A stretch of DNA of 64,000 nucleotides from an uncultured Christensenellaceae bacterium (GCA_910586625.1 CAJUIZ010000004.1:62001-126000), one strand, 5' to 3'. Counted from the stretch's first letter, positions 49,986-59,480 are shown. A program made the numbers and translations. Notes: a model not told the origin generated them from the letters alone.

Positions 49986-51302
49986 TTACTTCTTCTCCTT
50001 CATCTTAGATTTGGTAAGCCGAACGCTTTGAACGATGGGACGCTTGGCGGGACATACGTACGCGCAGGTGCCGCATTCGAAGCAGTTCATAGCTCCGCCT
50101 ATGCTTACCGCCTTGTCGTAATCGCCGACGGTAGCGTAAAAATCGATATACATAGGCATAAGACGCATGGGACAAACGCTTGCGCAGCGTCCGCAGTTGA
50201 TACAGGAAGTCGGCAAAACGGTGCTGGCTTCCTTGTCCGTCAAAGCCAAAAAGCCGCTGTCCGTCTTGGTTGTGGTAACTTCCAAGCCCATAAGCGAAAA
50301 GCCCATCATAGGTCCGCCGGAAATAAGCTTTACTGCGTCGTCCGTCAATCCGCCGCAAAAATCGACTATTGCAGACAACGGAGTACCTATACGCACTTCG
50401 ATATTCTTAGGCGCGCGAACTCCGCGTCCGGAAACCGTCATAAGACGTTTGTACAGTGGCGTTCCGTTAACTACCGCGTCGTAGGTTGCGTACGCGGTGC
50501 CTACGTTATTGACGATGCACCCCACCGCCGACGGCAATCCGCCGACAGGTACTTCGCGGTTGACGCAAGCCTTGATAAGCGTCTTTTCCGCGCCCTGCGG
50601 ATATTTCTTTTTGAGCAGCACAAGCACGATATCGCCGTCCTTACGTTCCGCCTTTTCGTCCACTACGCCGTCCGACTTCAATAGCGTTTCGTACGCTTCC
50701 ATCTTATTGGCTTCGAGCCCGATGAATATGTTGGAAACGTTGATTGCCTTGGCAAGCAGCCGTACGCCTTGAAGAAAACCTTCGGTGCGTTCGATCATAA
50801 GGCGGTTATCGCAGTTAAGATACGGTTCGCATTCCGCAGCGTTGATTATAAGCGTATCGACTTCGTCCTTGGGCTGAATTTTTACTGCCGTGGGGAAGCC
50901 CGCTCCGCCCATACCTACAATGCCTGCGTCGGCTACGCGTTGAACGATTTGTTCTGCGGTAGGATTGTCAAGCTTGGGCATAGATTCTACGTCTTGCTTG
51001 CCGTTAGCCCTTATGTGAACGTAATCGACAACAGAGCCTTGGGCGTTCTTGCGCTTGACGATTTCGACGATTTCACCGCAGACGGGAGAGTGGATATTTG
51101 CCGATACAAAAGCCGAAGCCTTGGCAATCAGCTGTCCTTCCTTGACGGTATCGCCTACGTTAACTGCCGGTTCTGCAGGTTTACCGATGTGCTGAGACAA
51201 CGAGACGTAGTAATCGGTAACTGCGGGCATCTGTTCGATAGCCTTGGTATCCGATAACGCCTTGTTATCAGGCACGTGGAAACCACCTTTGAAAGTTTTC
51301 AT
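49986..51302 (-). CDS. rnfC: Rnf complex subunit C, NADH-binding
   Basis: The 438-aa peripheral subunit oxidises or reduces NAD(H). It has the flavin/NADH region (GMGGAGFPTAVKIQPKDEVD, INAAECEPYLNCDNRLMIER) and two [4Fe-4S] motifs, CINCGRCASVCPMRLMP and CFECGTCAYVCPAKRP. It is the first gene of the operon. The complex couples ferredoxin oxidation to NAD+ reduction while pumping Na+ or H+; the ion cannot be read from the sequence. Confidence 0.95.
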   Translation of the reverse strand: MKTFKGGFHVPDNKALSDTKAIEQMPAVTDYYVSLSQHIGKPAEPAVNVGDTVKEGQLIAKASAFVSANIHSPVCGEIVEIVKRKNAQGSVVDYVHIRANGKQDVESMPKLDNPTAEQIVQRVADAGIVGMGGAGFPTAVKIQPKDEVDTLIINAAECEPYLNCDNRLMIERTEGFLQGVRLLAKAINVSNIFIGLEANKMEAYETLLKSDGVVDEKAERKDGDIVLVLLKKKYPQGAEKTLIKACVNREVPVGGLPSAVGCIVNNVGTAYATYDAVVNGTPLYKRLMTVSGRGVRAPKNIEVRIGTPLSAIVDFCGGLTDDAVKLISGGPMMGFSLMGLEVTTTKTDSGFLALTDKEASTVLPTSCINCGRCASVCPMRLMPMYIDFYATVGDYDKAVSIGGAMNCFECGTCAYVCPAKRPIVQSVRLTKSKMKEKK

Positions 51303-51371
51303 AAATGCGATTTACTCCTAATTAAATTATTGTAAAACCGTAAAAATTCATAGTTTTACATCATACTGTGA

Positions 51372-51400
51372 TAGTATAACACACTTAAAAAAAAATGTAA
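51372..51400 (-). promoter_or_regulatory. Promoter of the rnf operon
   Basis: TTTACA (51395-51400) and TATACT (51372-51377) on the minus strand, spacer 17 nt and rich in T. Confidence 0.65.
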
Positions 51401-51910
51401 AATAAATACAAATCAAATTAAAACCCATAAAAAAAGAAAAATATACTTTATATTTATACTATTATAAATTTTATTTGCCGACAAATGCTTTTAGGCAAAA
51501 AACACCGACAAGAAAGGACGGCTTTCGACGGAATACGATTACTTTTACGTTAGAATTTGTTACGCAAGCGCAATTACGGCAATATAAGTTCGCGCCGACA
51601 AGCGGCAGTAAAAATGACAAAAATGCATTAGAGTAAAACACGGGTTACCGACAATGACAAAGATACGGCGTACAAGCGAATTACAAAGAAAATTACGGTA
51701 AACCTGCCGACGAAAAAGCAAGCTTGCGACAATATAGCTTGAAATTTTTGAGAATAATAAGTATGGTGTTTATAGCAGAGCATCACTTTCCTTACGTTTG
51801 AACGGCAGCGCCGACGCGGCTACAGCGTTTAATCACGGCGTTTTGCGCGCGTGTATCAGCCGTTGAATATCCATATCCAACTATACTACAAGCAGCCCCT
51901 GTAAATATCA

Positions 51911-51937
51911 GAAAAGACGCGGCTTCACACCACGTCT
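51911..51937 (-). terminator. Terminator of the smpB-kinase operon
   Basis: An 8-bp stem with one G-U (51915-51922 with 51930-51937) followed on the minus strand by TTTTC. Confidence 0.65.
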
Positions 51938-52018
51938 AATTATCGTTCGCCTGCGGTTTATCTGAAATTCCATATGGGAATTACGGTAATGCGCAGCCGT
52001 CGTTTTGTAATAACGGTG

Positions 52019-52588
52019 TTATTCGGTTTTGTTTGCGACGTAACGCGACAGACCGTACAAAAACTTGTCTGCCGACTTGGGATTGGGCAGCGTTATAACC
52101 GCCGTTTGCGGATATTCGGCTATAAGCCGCAAAATAGTCGGACGGACGTTTTTGCGAAAATTCCATATATACTCGGTAAAATCCTTGTCTAACTTTTCCA
52201 AGCATCCGTCGGCTATATCGTCGCGCTGCTTGCCGCGGTATTTTATACGGCGTTTCAGCGCGCGAAAATAGCTGACACGACGTTTGTAATCCAAAAAGAT
52301 TACCAGCGTAGCCCTGCCGAAGCGATCCGTCAGGTGACTGCGCCACATTCCGTCTATTATCCATTCGCTGTTCGAAATAAGTCCGTCGTGAATAGCCTTG
52401 CGTTTGTCGTACGGAAGCATCTCCCAATTGGGGTTCCACAAAACCTTGTCCAAATGCCACACCTGCCGCGACATAATTGCGCCCATACTCTTGGCGAATG
52501 TAGTCTTGCCGCTTCCGGGACATCCTATTACCGCCACGCGGGAAAAATCCAACGCGGAAAAGTCCGCCTGCCGTCCACGTTCGTTCAT
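52019..52588 (-). CDS. FlaR-like P-loop kinase
   Basis: The 189-aa protein has a Walker A VAVIGCPGSGKTTFAKSMGA and the adenylate-kinase-like layout of the so-called DNA topology modulation (FlaR) proteins: HLDKVLWNPNWEMLP, EWIIDGMWRSH and VIFLDYKRRVSYFRALKRR. The true substrate of this family is unknown; nucleotide or small-molecule phosphorylation is likely. It is coupled to smpB by an ATGA overlap. Confidence 0.83.
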   Translation of the reverse strand: MNERGRQADFSALDFSRVAVIGCPGSGKTTFAKSMGAIMSRQVWHLDKVLWNPNWEMLPYDKRKAIHDGLISNSEWIIDGMWRSHLTDRFGRATLVIFLDYKRRVSYFRALKRRIKYRGKQRDDIADGCLEKLDKDFTEYIWNFRKNVRPTILRLIAEYPQTAVITLPNPKSADKFLYGLSRYVANKTE

Positions 52589-53037
52589 CTTTCGGAATAC
52601 TCTTTTATAGCGCGCTGCTGAGCGCGGTCCGCGTCCTTTTTCAGAAGCGTTTCCTTTTTGTCATAGTTTTGCTTGCCCTTGACCAAAGCGACTTCCACCT
52701 TGACAAGGCTGTCCTTGAAGTACATAGAAAGCGGAACGATGGAATAGCCCTTTTCTTTGACCTTGCCAAGCATACGCATTATTTCGCGCTTGTGCGCAAG
52801 CAACCGTCTGTCCCTTCGGCTTGCGACATTGGAATAGCTGCCCTTGTCGTAATTTTTGATATGACAGCCGAGAAGCACCAAATTTCCGTTTTCGATACGG
52901 CAGTAGGAATCGGCGAGATTAACTTCTCCCTTGCGCAGAGATTTAACTTCGCAGCCTATAAGATTTATACCGCATTCCAACGTTTCTACGACAAAGTAGT
53001 CGTGGCGCGCCTTTTTGTTAGTGGCAATCTGCTTCAT
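52585..53037 (-). CDS. smpB: tmRNA-binding protein SmpB
   Basis: The 150-aa protein delivers tmRNA to stalled ribosomes. It has NKKARHDYFVVETLECGINL, GCEVKSLRKGEVNLADSYCR and the basic C-terminal tail KGKQNYDKKETLLKKDADR. rnr and secG lie upstream, the usual Bacillota order secG-rnr-smpB, here interrupted by a 340-base gap and a membrane-protein gene. No ssrA gene was recognised in the window. Confidence 0.96.
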   Translation of the reverse strand: MKQIATNKKARHDYFVVETLECGINLIGCEVKSLRKGEVNLADSYCRIENGNLVLLGCHIKNYDKGSYSNVASRRDRRLLAHKREIMRMLGKVKEKGYSIVPLSMYFKDSLVKVEVALVKGKQNYDKKETLLKKDADRAQQRAIKEYSER

Positions 53038-53050
53038 ATTTCAATAAAAA

Positions 53051-53557
53051 TTATTTTGATTTTTTTCTCTTTTTAACGGGTTTTTCTTCGGCTTGCAGTC
53101 CGTCCGCTTGTTCATCGGACGACAGGTCTGTAACAGCCGCAGCGATATCCGTGCCGTCAGTTACGTCCGCCGCAATCCGCTCCGCAGTCTGTTCCGTAGC
53201 GGTCGGCGGCTGCTGCGCGATTTGCTCCGTTGCGTCAAGCACGTCCGATTGCGTTTTGTCAAGCTTTTCTTTGCGGACCTTTTTAGACAGCTTGATTGCG
53301 GAAACAAGGTTGCATATGAGATACGCCCACATAAACAATAGCCAAAGACAAGAAAAAATTACAGGCAAGCCCTTGGCGCGCAAAATTACTTCCGTGAGAA
53401 CGTAGCCCACCAAAGAAACGGATAAAAAAACCAAGCCGAGAACACTGAGCTTGGTGTTATTGTGTTTACGAATACTTCCGATAGCTTCTATAAACAAAAA
53501 CACCACGCCTATAATTGCAAAAGCAGTTCCCGCCCATTGTAAAATTTTTTCTATCAT
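53051..53557 (-). CDS. Uncharacterised membrane protein with charged tail
   Basis: The 168-aa protein has about three hydrophobic segments (AGTAFAIIGVVFLFIEAIG; LSVLGLVFLSVSLVGYVLTE; VIFSCLWLLFMWAYLICNLV). An Ala/Thr/Glu/Asp-rich tail of about 65 residues ends in KPVKKRKKSK. I do not recognise the family. It is the first gene of the unit leading into smpB and has its own promoter with a palindromic spacer. Confidence 0.65.
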   Translation of the reverse strand: MIEKILQWAGTAFAIIGVVFLFIEAIGSIRKHNNTKLSVLGLVFLSVSLVGYVLTEVILRAKGLPVIFSCLWLLFMWAYLICNLVSAIKLSKKVRKEKLDKTQSDVLDATEQIAQQPPTATEQTAERIAADVTDGTDIAAAVTDLSSDEQADGLQAEEKPVKKRKKSK

Positions 53558-53898
53558 TTGCGCCGTCCTTGAAGTTTACGGCAAAACCGTGTTCTTCAAT
53601 ACATAATGTTTCAGCATAAATATTATACCAGTAAAGTAAACTTTACGTCAACTTATAGCTTGTGTATTACACTTTTTAAGATGACGGCGCAACCATTGCT
53701 TATCGCCTTGCTGTCAACGCCGCACCGCGGCGATTGGATTAATACGGCGCGTGATTTGCTGCGCTAAAATGCGCAAAAGCGGAACACACTCGTTCTCGGT
53801 ATCAAGCGGACGAGCGTAATTTATTACTTCCTACCGTTGCCTAACGTTGGTAATATACAAAAACAGTGATTATAGATATACCGTCTGCAATATTTGAA
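53558..53898. other. Interval between rnr and the membrane-protein gene
   Basis: About 340 bases. It contains the promoter of the membrane-protein/smpB unit at 53622-53651. The rest (53660-53898) shows no gene or clear structure. Confidence 0.6.
53622..53651 (-). promoter_or_regulatory. Promoter with a palindromic spacer upstream of the smpB unit
   Basis: TTGACG (53646-53651) and TATAAT (53622-53627) on the minus strand, spacer 18 nt. The spacer contains GTAAAGTAAACTTTAC, an inverted repeat with arms GTAAAG/CTTTAC, placed where a repressor would block the promoter. Confidence 0.6.
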
Positions 53899-55992
53899 TT
53901 AGTCTGCCGCAAGGGCGAAATCGATTTTGCACGCCTGCTTGTTGACGCTTTCTACCGTAACGGTAACTTCGTCGCCCAAGGCGTAGCGCGCGCCGTCGTT
54001 GTACAGACAAAACTGCATTGCGTTGTACTTGAAGCATCCGCCCAGCCTGTCAACGGAAATAAAGCCTTCCACCGTGTTGGGCAGTTCCGCATATATTCCG
54101 CGCTCGGTAACGCCGGAAATGCGCGCGGGAAAAGTCTTGCCTATAACAGTCTCGGCATAACTGCACTTTTTGACGTCGTCCGCCTTGCGCTCCGCTTCGT
54201 CGGCAATCTTTTCGCGGACGGACGACTGCTTTGCCGCATCGAACGCCATATCTTCGTATGCGCGCAGAGCCCTGTCCGTCATCTTGCCGAGAATTGCCGT
54301 CGTCAATATGCGGTGAACAATCAAATCGGGATAACGCCGAATGGGCGAAGTAAAGTGACAATAACATTTACTTGCCAGCCCGAAATGTCCCGTATTGACG
54401 TCGCTGTACTTGGCTTTTTGCATAGTTCGAAGCATTACGTCGTTGACCAAATGGAAATACGGGGTTTGCTCCGCTTGCTTCAAAGCGTCCTGCAAAACGG
54501 AATTGTGAATTTCCGAGCTGTGCTTGACGTTAATACCCAAGCCCTTCATAAGCGCGAGCAAAACGGCAAGCTTATCTTGGTCGGGCTTGTCGTGAACACG
54601 GTAAACAAAGGGATAACAGCAGGCGGCGGCGTATTCCGCCACAGTTTCGTTGGCGACAATCATAAATTCTTCGATTAGCTGATGCGAAAAGGAATTGTTT
54701 TGCAGCACCACGTCCGTAACGCGCCCCTGCTCATCCTGAACGAACGCTACTTCCTTGGAAGCAAACTCGATATTGCCGCGCTTATCGCGCTTGTGCTGCA
54801 ATATTTCGGCAAGACGCTTCATCGAAAACAAATCGTCCTTGATATCGGAGTACAAGCAAGCCGTTACTTCGTCGCCGTCCAAAAGCGCCTGTACTTCGTC
54901 GTAGGTTAGGCGGTGACGGCTGTTGATAACCGACTGATAAATATCGCTGTCGACAACCTTGCCCTTGGCGTCTATCGTCATCTCACAGGTAAGCGTCAGA
55001 CGGTCTACGCCCTGATAAAGCGAGCAAATGCCGTTGGACAACTCGCGCGGAAGCATGGGATACACCGTCCCCGGCAGGTACACGCTTGTTCCGCGGGCAA
55101 ATGCTTCCTTGTCGATTGCATCCCCTGTCTTGACGTAGTGAGACACGTCTGCTATATGCACGCCGAGCGAATATGTCCCGTCGGCGTTTTCCGTAACGGA
55201 CACCGCGTCGTCCAAATCCTTGGCGTCCGCGCCGTCTATTGTGAAAATTCTGCGATTTCTCAGGTCGCGTCTGCCTACGTAGTCCTTATCCTGCAAAACC
55301 GAAGGTATCCTTTCCGCCTGCCTTACGCAGTCGTCGTTAAACTGCTGCGACAAGCCGTAGCTTGCGGCAACGGACAGCATATCCACGTCCTTTTCGTCGG
55401 GATAGCCCAGTACCTGAATAATTTCTCCTTCCGGCTTGCCGCGTCCGACAGGGTACACCGTGATACGCGCAACTACCTTTTGACCGTTCTTGGCGTTGAG
55501 ATCCTTCTTGGGCTGAATATAAATATCCTTGACAAAGCGTTTGTCGTCGGGCACGACGAAGCGCGCGTTATTGGACTTGTCGTACACGCCCACAAGCTCG
55601 CGCATTCCGCGGCTTAGTACCTTTACTATTTCCGCTTCGTCTTCCGTTCCTTCTATTCTTCGATACAGCACCGTATCCTTGTTAAACGCGCCGTTCACCT
55701 TGCTTGCGGGAACGAACAGGTCGGATTCGTCGTCCCTTATTAGAAAACCGAAGCCGCGCGCGTTGCATTCGAAAACAGCCCGTCCGAAAGTTTCTTGGTT
55801 AACAAGTCTGTAACGGCGGATATGCGTATCGAAATAAATCTCGCCCGAACGTTCCAGCTCGCCGAGCGCGTCCTGCACTATACGCCTGTCCGACGTGGAT
55901 TTTGTTGCAAGCAGCGAATACAGCTGCTTTGCAGTAAAACCGTCGAAGTCGGTTTCCTTTATTAACGTTAATATTTTTTGAGTTATATTCAT
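53899..55992 (-). CDS. rnr: Ribonuclease R
   Basis: The 697-aa 3'-5' exoribonuclease has N-terminal helix-turn-helix and cold-shock domains, the RNB catalytic domain with metal-binding aspartates in IDGADAKDLDDAVSV, HFTSPIRRYPDLIVHR and a C-terminal S1 domain (FPARISGVTERGIYAELPNT). It degrades structured RNA and works with SmpB/tmRNA in clearing stalled mRNAs, matching the nearby smpB. It follows secG beyond a strong terminator, so it may have its own weak promoter or depend on read-through. Confidence 0.95.
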   Translation of the reverse strand: MNITQKILTLIKETDFDGFTAKQLYSLLATKSTSDRRIVQDALGELERSGEIYFDTHIRRYRLVNQETFGRAVFECNARGFGFLIRDDESDLFVPASKVNGAFNKDTVLYRRIEGTEDEAEIVKVLSRGMRELVGVYDKSNNARFVVPDDKRFVKDIYIQPKKDLNAKNGQKVVARITVYPVGRGKPEGEIIQVLGYPDEKDVDMLSVAASYGLSQQFNDDCVRQAERIPSVLQDKDYVGRRDLRNRRIFTIDGADAKDLDDAVSVTENADGTYSLGVHIADVSHYVKTGDAIDKEAFARGTSVYLPGTVYPMLPRELSNGICSLYQGVDRLTLTCEMTIDAKGKVVDSDIYQSVINSRHRLTYDEVQALLDGDEVTACLYSDIKDDLFSMKRLAEILQHKRDKRGNIEFASKEVAFVQDEQGRVTDVVLQNNSFSHQLIEEFMIVANETVAEYAAACCYPFVYRVHDKPDQDKLAVLLALMKGLGINVKHSSEIHNSVLQDALKQAEQTPYFHLVNDVMLRTMQKAKYSDVNTGHFGLASKCYCHFTSPIRRYPDLIVHRILTTAILGKMTDRALRAYEDMAFDAAKQSSVREKIADEAERKADDVKKCSYAETVIGKTFPARISGVTERGIYAELPNTVEGFISVDRLGGCFKYNAMQFCLYNDGARYALGDEVTVTVESVNKQACKIDFALAAD

Positions 55993-56036
55993 ATTTTCCT
56001 TATTAGTTTGAATAAAATGACAACTTATAATTCAAA

Positions 56037-56067
56037 AAGGGGCGATTGAATTTTTCAATCGCCCCTT
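56037..56067 (-). terminator. Terminator between secG and rnr
   Basis: A perfect 14-bp stem AAGGGGCGATTGAA/TTCAATCGCCCCTT with a 3-nt loop, followed on the minus strand by a T run. Confidence 0.9.
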
Positions 56068-56084
56068 ATAACATACTACATAGG

Positions 56085-56390
56085 TTACTTAATGAACGTT
56101 TGCAAAACGATCATTACGATACAGCACACGGCAAGCAAGCCCGCGGCTATATACGTTAAAAGCTTCAAACGCGCTTCCTTACGGGAACCGGCGTTTTTGC
56201 CGTAAAAGGTTTCCGATTCGTCCGAACTTTTGGAAGAACCCGTCATAGCTTCCATACCGTCGGAGTTACCCGATTGCTTCATTACTATAAAGATGATAAA
56301 GCCCGTGCAAATAAGCGCAAGAGCCGCAAGAGCGATTTTTACTGCGGAAACGATTGTAGCCGTTTCGACAAAAGCCAGAATATTTAACAC
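56085..56390 (-). CDS. secG: Protein translocase subunit SecG
   Basis: I use the GTG at 56390 with GGAGG 9 nt upstream; longer starts would lie across the promoter. The 101-aa product is larger than a minimal SecG but has two membrane helices (IALAALALICTGFIIFIVMK and LLTYIAAGLLAVCCIVMIVL), joined by a loop with the SecG-like KQSGNSDGMEAMTGSSKSSD. SecG helps SecYE and SecA move proteins across the membrane. Confidence 0.87.
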   Translation of the reverse strand: MLNILAFVETATIVSAVKIALAALALICTGFIIFIVMKQSGNSDGMEAMTGSSKSSDESETFYGKNAGSRKEARLKLLTYIAAGLLAVCCIVMIVLQTFIK

Positions 56391-56455
56391 TTTACCGAAC
56401 CTCCGTTCACAGGCGCAAGGGCGTAATGCCCCGCCTAAACTTAATACGCTTATGT

Positions 56456-56484
56456 AGTATAACACAACAAGAAACAAATTGCAA
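56456..56484 (-). promoter_or_regulatory. Promoter of secG
   Basis: TTGCAA (56479-56484) and TATACT (56456-56461) on the minus strand, spacer 17 nt. It lies upstream of the GTG start and downstream of the longer frame's first codons. Confidence 0.65.
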
Positions 56485-56520
56485 CTTATTTTTGACAATA
56501 GTTGCGCAGGAATTGCCCGT

Positions 56521-58182
56521 TTACGGCAATTTTTTTGTTTCTTCCGCAGGCGAGTCGGACCGTTCGTCGTCTTGGACTGCTTCCGCCGCAGACGGCTGTT
56601 TGCCCAAAATATCGTCCAGTTCTCTGCGGGTTGCTTGCTCGTCGTACGTTTGAGTGATAAGCGTCACTACGTCGCCGACGTAAATCTTCTTTTCGCCGTC
56701 GTCGTCCATACGGGAAACGTTGCCTGCTTCTATCTGCCGCACCTTGGTATTAGCAGGCCACAATACGTCGCGTATACTCTTGCCTACGGCGAACGCGCCC
56801 TGCACAACAACATACTTCATTTCCATAATTTCGTGCTTTTTGCCGTGGTTTTGCTGCTCCGTCATACGCTCCAACAAAACGTCGTACAGCGGCTCTACCT
56901 TGACAAGTTCGCAAATAAGGTAGGATACGAAAACCGTTATGCCCACGTAGAATAGATTGGAAAAGCTCCAAGTACACTCCACCATAAACACCAATGCGGT
57001 AAGCGGAGCGCGTGTTGCAGCCCCCATAAACGCCGACATTGACAGCATAACTACCGTGCCGTACAGGTCTTGCGACATACCCATGGCGATAAACAGTTTA
57101 CCCAAAAGCGCGCCGAGTAAAGCCCCGATAGACAGCATCGGTATAAATACGCCGCCCGTCGCTCCCGAACTTGTGGAAAAGGCTATGGTAAGAAAACGAA
57201 TAAGAAACAGCGCGAATATTACCGCCCAAGAAAAACGCTCGTAGTCGGCAAGCTTGACTATAAGTCCGCCGCCGCCGAACAAAGCGTCCGTACCGTTGAA
57301 GCCGCCTACGGTAATAAGTCCGATTACCGCCGTTAAGGCGAAAACCACTGCAAGCTTAACCCACTGCGGGATACGTTTGAGCTTGGTATCGTACAGCTTG
57401 CCTATTACGAATACGAACAGATTGTAACCACAAGCTACGACCGCTACCGCTACGCCCAACAAGAGCGGAATCCAAATGTCCTTCATCGAAAACTCGCCCA
57501 TATATTTAGCTACGTCGAAAAGCGGCGCGGGATTGTGTCCCAAAAGCATCGTCCACAAATTGGACGCAGTTACGCCGAAAAGCACCGACGACATAGCCAT
57601 AAGGAAAATCATCGGAGTGAAACGCTTGTGCGCTTCTTCCAAGGCGAACAGCAGCCCCGTAACCGGCGCGCCCGTAGCCACGGCAAAGCCCGCGCTTGCG
57701 CCGCCCGTCATAATGTAGCGGTTCCAACTGTCGTGAGATAACGGCAGCTTGCACGTGCCGCCGCCGATTGCAGTACCGAGCAGCACGCTCGGACCTTCGC
57801 TTCCCAAGGGAAGCCCCGCAAAAAAGCTTATCCAGCTGTTGACAAGCACCGCTACGCCCGTGCGAAACCAACGGAACGGGAGTATGCCGCGCAATACGCC
57901 TTCGGCGCGCGGTATTCCGCCGCCCTTTGTTTCGGGAGCCCAACGCTGCAAGCCGTACGCAGCGAACGCCAAAGCCACGGCACCCGCCACGACGCCTACC
58001 GCTATCCACGGATTGGCTTGCGCCGCGCGGTAAATTTCCGTAGACTTTTCCGTAAGCCACTCCGCCACCCACTTGAAGAAAAATACGATAGTTCCTACAA
58101 GCAGCCCGGTAAAAGCCCCGTATACCAATACGGGTACGAAAACGTTTTTGAAATAATTTTTATAATCCGTTTTAGTCTTCAT
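56521..58182 (-). CDS. ClC-family chloride channel/transporter with TrkA-C-like domain
   Basis: The 553-aa membrane protein has ClC motifs in order: GGGIPRAEG (GSGIP type), GLPLGSEGPSVLLGTAIGGG with the gating Glu, and SGATGGVFIPMLSIGALLG (GxFxP). The gating Glu suggests a chloride/proton exchanger rather than a channel. After about residue 460 a soluble domain (EMKYVVVQGAFAVGKSIRDV, then GDVVTLITQTYDEQATRREL) resembles TrkA-C ligand-binding modules, and an acidic tail ends the protein. It lies 9 nt after the HAD phosphatase gene. Confidence 0.9.
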   Translation of the reverse strand: MKTKTDYKNYFKNVFVPVLVYGAFTGLLVGTIVFFFKWVAEWLTEKSTEIYRAAQANPWIAVGVVAGAVALAFAAYGLQRWAPETKGGGIPRAEGVLRGILPFRWFRTGVAVLVNSWISFFAGLPLGSEGPSVLLGTAIGGGTCKLPLSHDSWNRYIMTGGASAGFAVATGAPVTGLLFALEEAHKRFTPMIFLMAMSSVLFGVTASNLWTMLLGHNPAPLFDVAKYMGEFSMKDIWIPLLLGVAVAVVACGYNLFVFVIGKLYDTKLKRIPQWVKLAVVFALTAVIGLITVGGFNGTDALFGGGGLIVKLADYERFSWAVIFALFLIRFLTIAFSTSSGATGGVFIPMLSIGALLGALLGKLFIAMGMSQDLYGTVVMLSMSAFMGAATRAPLTALVFMVECTWSFSNLFYVGITVFVSYLICELVKVEPLYDVLLERMTEQQNHGKKHEIMEMKYVVVQGAFAVGKSIRDVLWPANTKVRQIEAGNVSRMDDDGEKKIYVGDVVTLITQTYDEQATRRELDDILGKQPSAAEAVQDDERSDSPAEETKKLP

Positions 58183-58191
58183 AAATTTCTC

Positions 58192-58842
58192 TTACAGTAA
58201 CAATTGCAATATTTGCTGCGGGGTATCTGCCAACGCGATGACGTTAGCATTTTCCAGCCTTTCGCGCTTTTCGAATCCGTATGTTACGGCGACTACGTCT
58301 ATGCCGTTGGCGTTTGCGCCGTCCACATCGTGCATAGTGTCGCCTATCATTAAGCAATCTGCGGCGTTCCAGCCGTTGTCCGCAATTAGCTCTCGCAGCA
58401 CGTCCGACTTGTAAAGCCGCGTTGGTATCTGCGCGTAAACGCTCTTGAAATACTTAGTCAACCCAAACACTTCCAGCGATCTTATTAAATGCGGCTGATA
58501 TTTGCACGAAGCCACAGCCAAAACGTATTTACCGCAGGCGTACAGTGCGTCCAATGCTTCCACTGCGCCGTCGTAGGGGTAGCTTTGCTCTACCGCGTTG
58601 ATATCGACGAATATTTTTCGATGCAGGGCTATCGCTTCGTCCACGTACTGCGCGCCCAAAAGCTTGTTGTAGCTGTACGCAAGCGGCGGACCTATATGCT
58701 CGGACAAATCCATATTAGAAGCGTCGATACCGAAATGCGCAAGTACCGCGGTAAACGTCGCATATATACCCGGCGCAGTATTGTTGATAGTGCCGTCGAA
58801 ATCGAATATTATATATTTATATCGTTTGGATAATGCTTTCAT
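58192..58842 (-). CDS. HAD-family phosphatase, phosphoglycolate phosphatase-like
   Basis: The ATG at 58842 is preferred over a TTG five codons upstream. The 216-aa protein has HAD motif I IIFDFDGTINNTAPGI, motif II in VLAVASCKYQPHLI, the motif III Lys in TRLYKSDVLRELI and motif IV MIGDTMHDVDGANANGIDVV. A small cap domain follows motif I (LSEHIGPPLAYSYNKLL), typical of Gph/PpaX-like enzymes acting on phosphoglycolate or pyrophosphate. It follows the CYTH gene by 1 nt. Confidence 0.87.
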   Translation of the reverse strand: MKALSKRYKYIIFDFDGTINNTAPGIYATFTAVLAHFGIDASNMDLSEHIGPPLAYSYNKLLGAQYVDEAIALHRKIFVDINAVEQSYPYDGAVEALDALYACGKYVLAVASCKYQPHLIRSLEVFGLTKYFKSVYAQIPTRLYKSDVLRELIADNGWNAADCLMIGDTMHDVDGANANGIDVVAVTYGFEKRERLENANVIALADTPQQILQLLL

Positions 58843-58843
58843 A

Positions 58844-59413
58844 CTATTTGTTTCCAAGCCGCAAAGTATTGAAGAAGCGTTCGCTCTTGGGACGCGAAGG
58901 CTTGTAAACGACGCCGTAATTGTACAAAAGACACGCTTTGAGCTTGACGAGCGAATCGACGCGGCTGCATTCGCATTCCAATTCGTAGTCGGTAACGTTC
59001 AAGTACTCGTTTTTGTCCAACTCCAACACCCATTCGTCCAAAAGGAACTTGGCGCGGTAGGTATCCAACTTGCCCTTGTAAAGGAAGTCGTCCTGCAAAT
59101 CCAAGCCGAGCTTCGCGTTAATCTCACCGCAACGCAAACCGTCGTCTAACATACGGCGCGCGTCGGCGAGAGTTATGTCGCATTCGCGCTCGTCGCATAC
59201 AGTTATGCCGTCGTTCTCCGACAGACGGCGTTTGCAGCACAGCAAAAACGAACGCCCCTTCTGCCTGATTCGCACCATAACGTCGGACGCAATTTCGTCC
59301 GAGGCGAAATAGTAATTGGTTTGCAAAACGGGACGCTCGTCGGACTTTTGCAGCAGAATGTCGTATTCGCGCTCGTCAAGGCGCATTTTTAATTCTTGCT
59401 CGATATTTTTCAT
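58844..59413 (-). CDS. CYTH-domain protein
   Basis: The ATG at 59413 gives 189 aa beginning MKNIEQELKMRLDEREYDIL, whose ExExK motif is the CYTH signature for binding triphosphate substrates and metal. Further conserved parts are NYYFASDE, MVRIRQKGRSFLLCCKRRLS and DEWVLELDKNEYLNVTDYEL. Bacterial CYTH proteins are often inorganic triphosphatases. The ribosome-binding site is weak. It is the first gene of CYTH-HAD-ClC. Confidence 0.83.
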   Translation of the reverse strand: MKNIEQELKMRLDEREYDILLQKSDERPVLQTNYYFASDEIASDVMVRIRQKGRSFLLCCKRRLSENDGITVCDERECDITLADARRMLDDGLRCGEINAKLGLDLQDDFLYKGKLDTYRAKFLLDEWVLELDKNEYLNVTDYELECECSRVDSLVKLKACLLYNYGVVYKPSRPKSERFFNTLRLGNK

Positions 59414-59430
59414 AGTTAACCGAAAAAACA

Positions 59431-59471
59431 TAAAAGTTTGGCGACGTAACACCAAGCGGGACCGCCAAACT
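59431..59471 (-). terminator. Terminator of nrdR
   Basis: A 9-bp stem AGTTTGGCG/CGCCAAACT (59435-59443 with 59463-59471) with a 19-nt loop and TTTTA on the minus strand. Confidence 0.65.
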
Positions 59472-59480
59472 CTCGTTATG

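Larger units (their letters stand above)
51303..52018. other. Long non-coding interval upstream of rnf
   Basis: About 715 bases without a supported gene. The left part is AT-rich and holds the rnf promoter and leader. The middle (51450-51900) shows nothing I recognise. The right part holds the kinase terminator. No frame combines a start, a ribosome-binding site and protein-like composition. Confidence 0.6.

Noticed and set aside
51974..52192. Plus-strand frame upstream of the FlaR-like kinase
   Set aside because: Antisense to the kinase C-terminus; no ribosome-binding site or recognisable domain.
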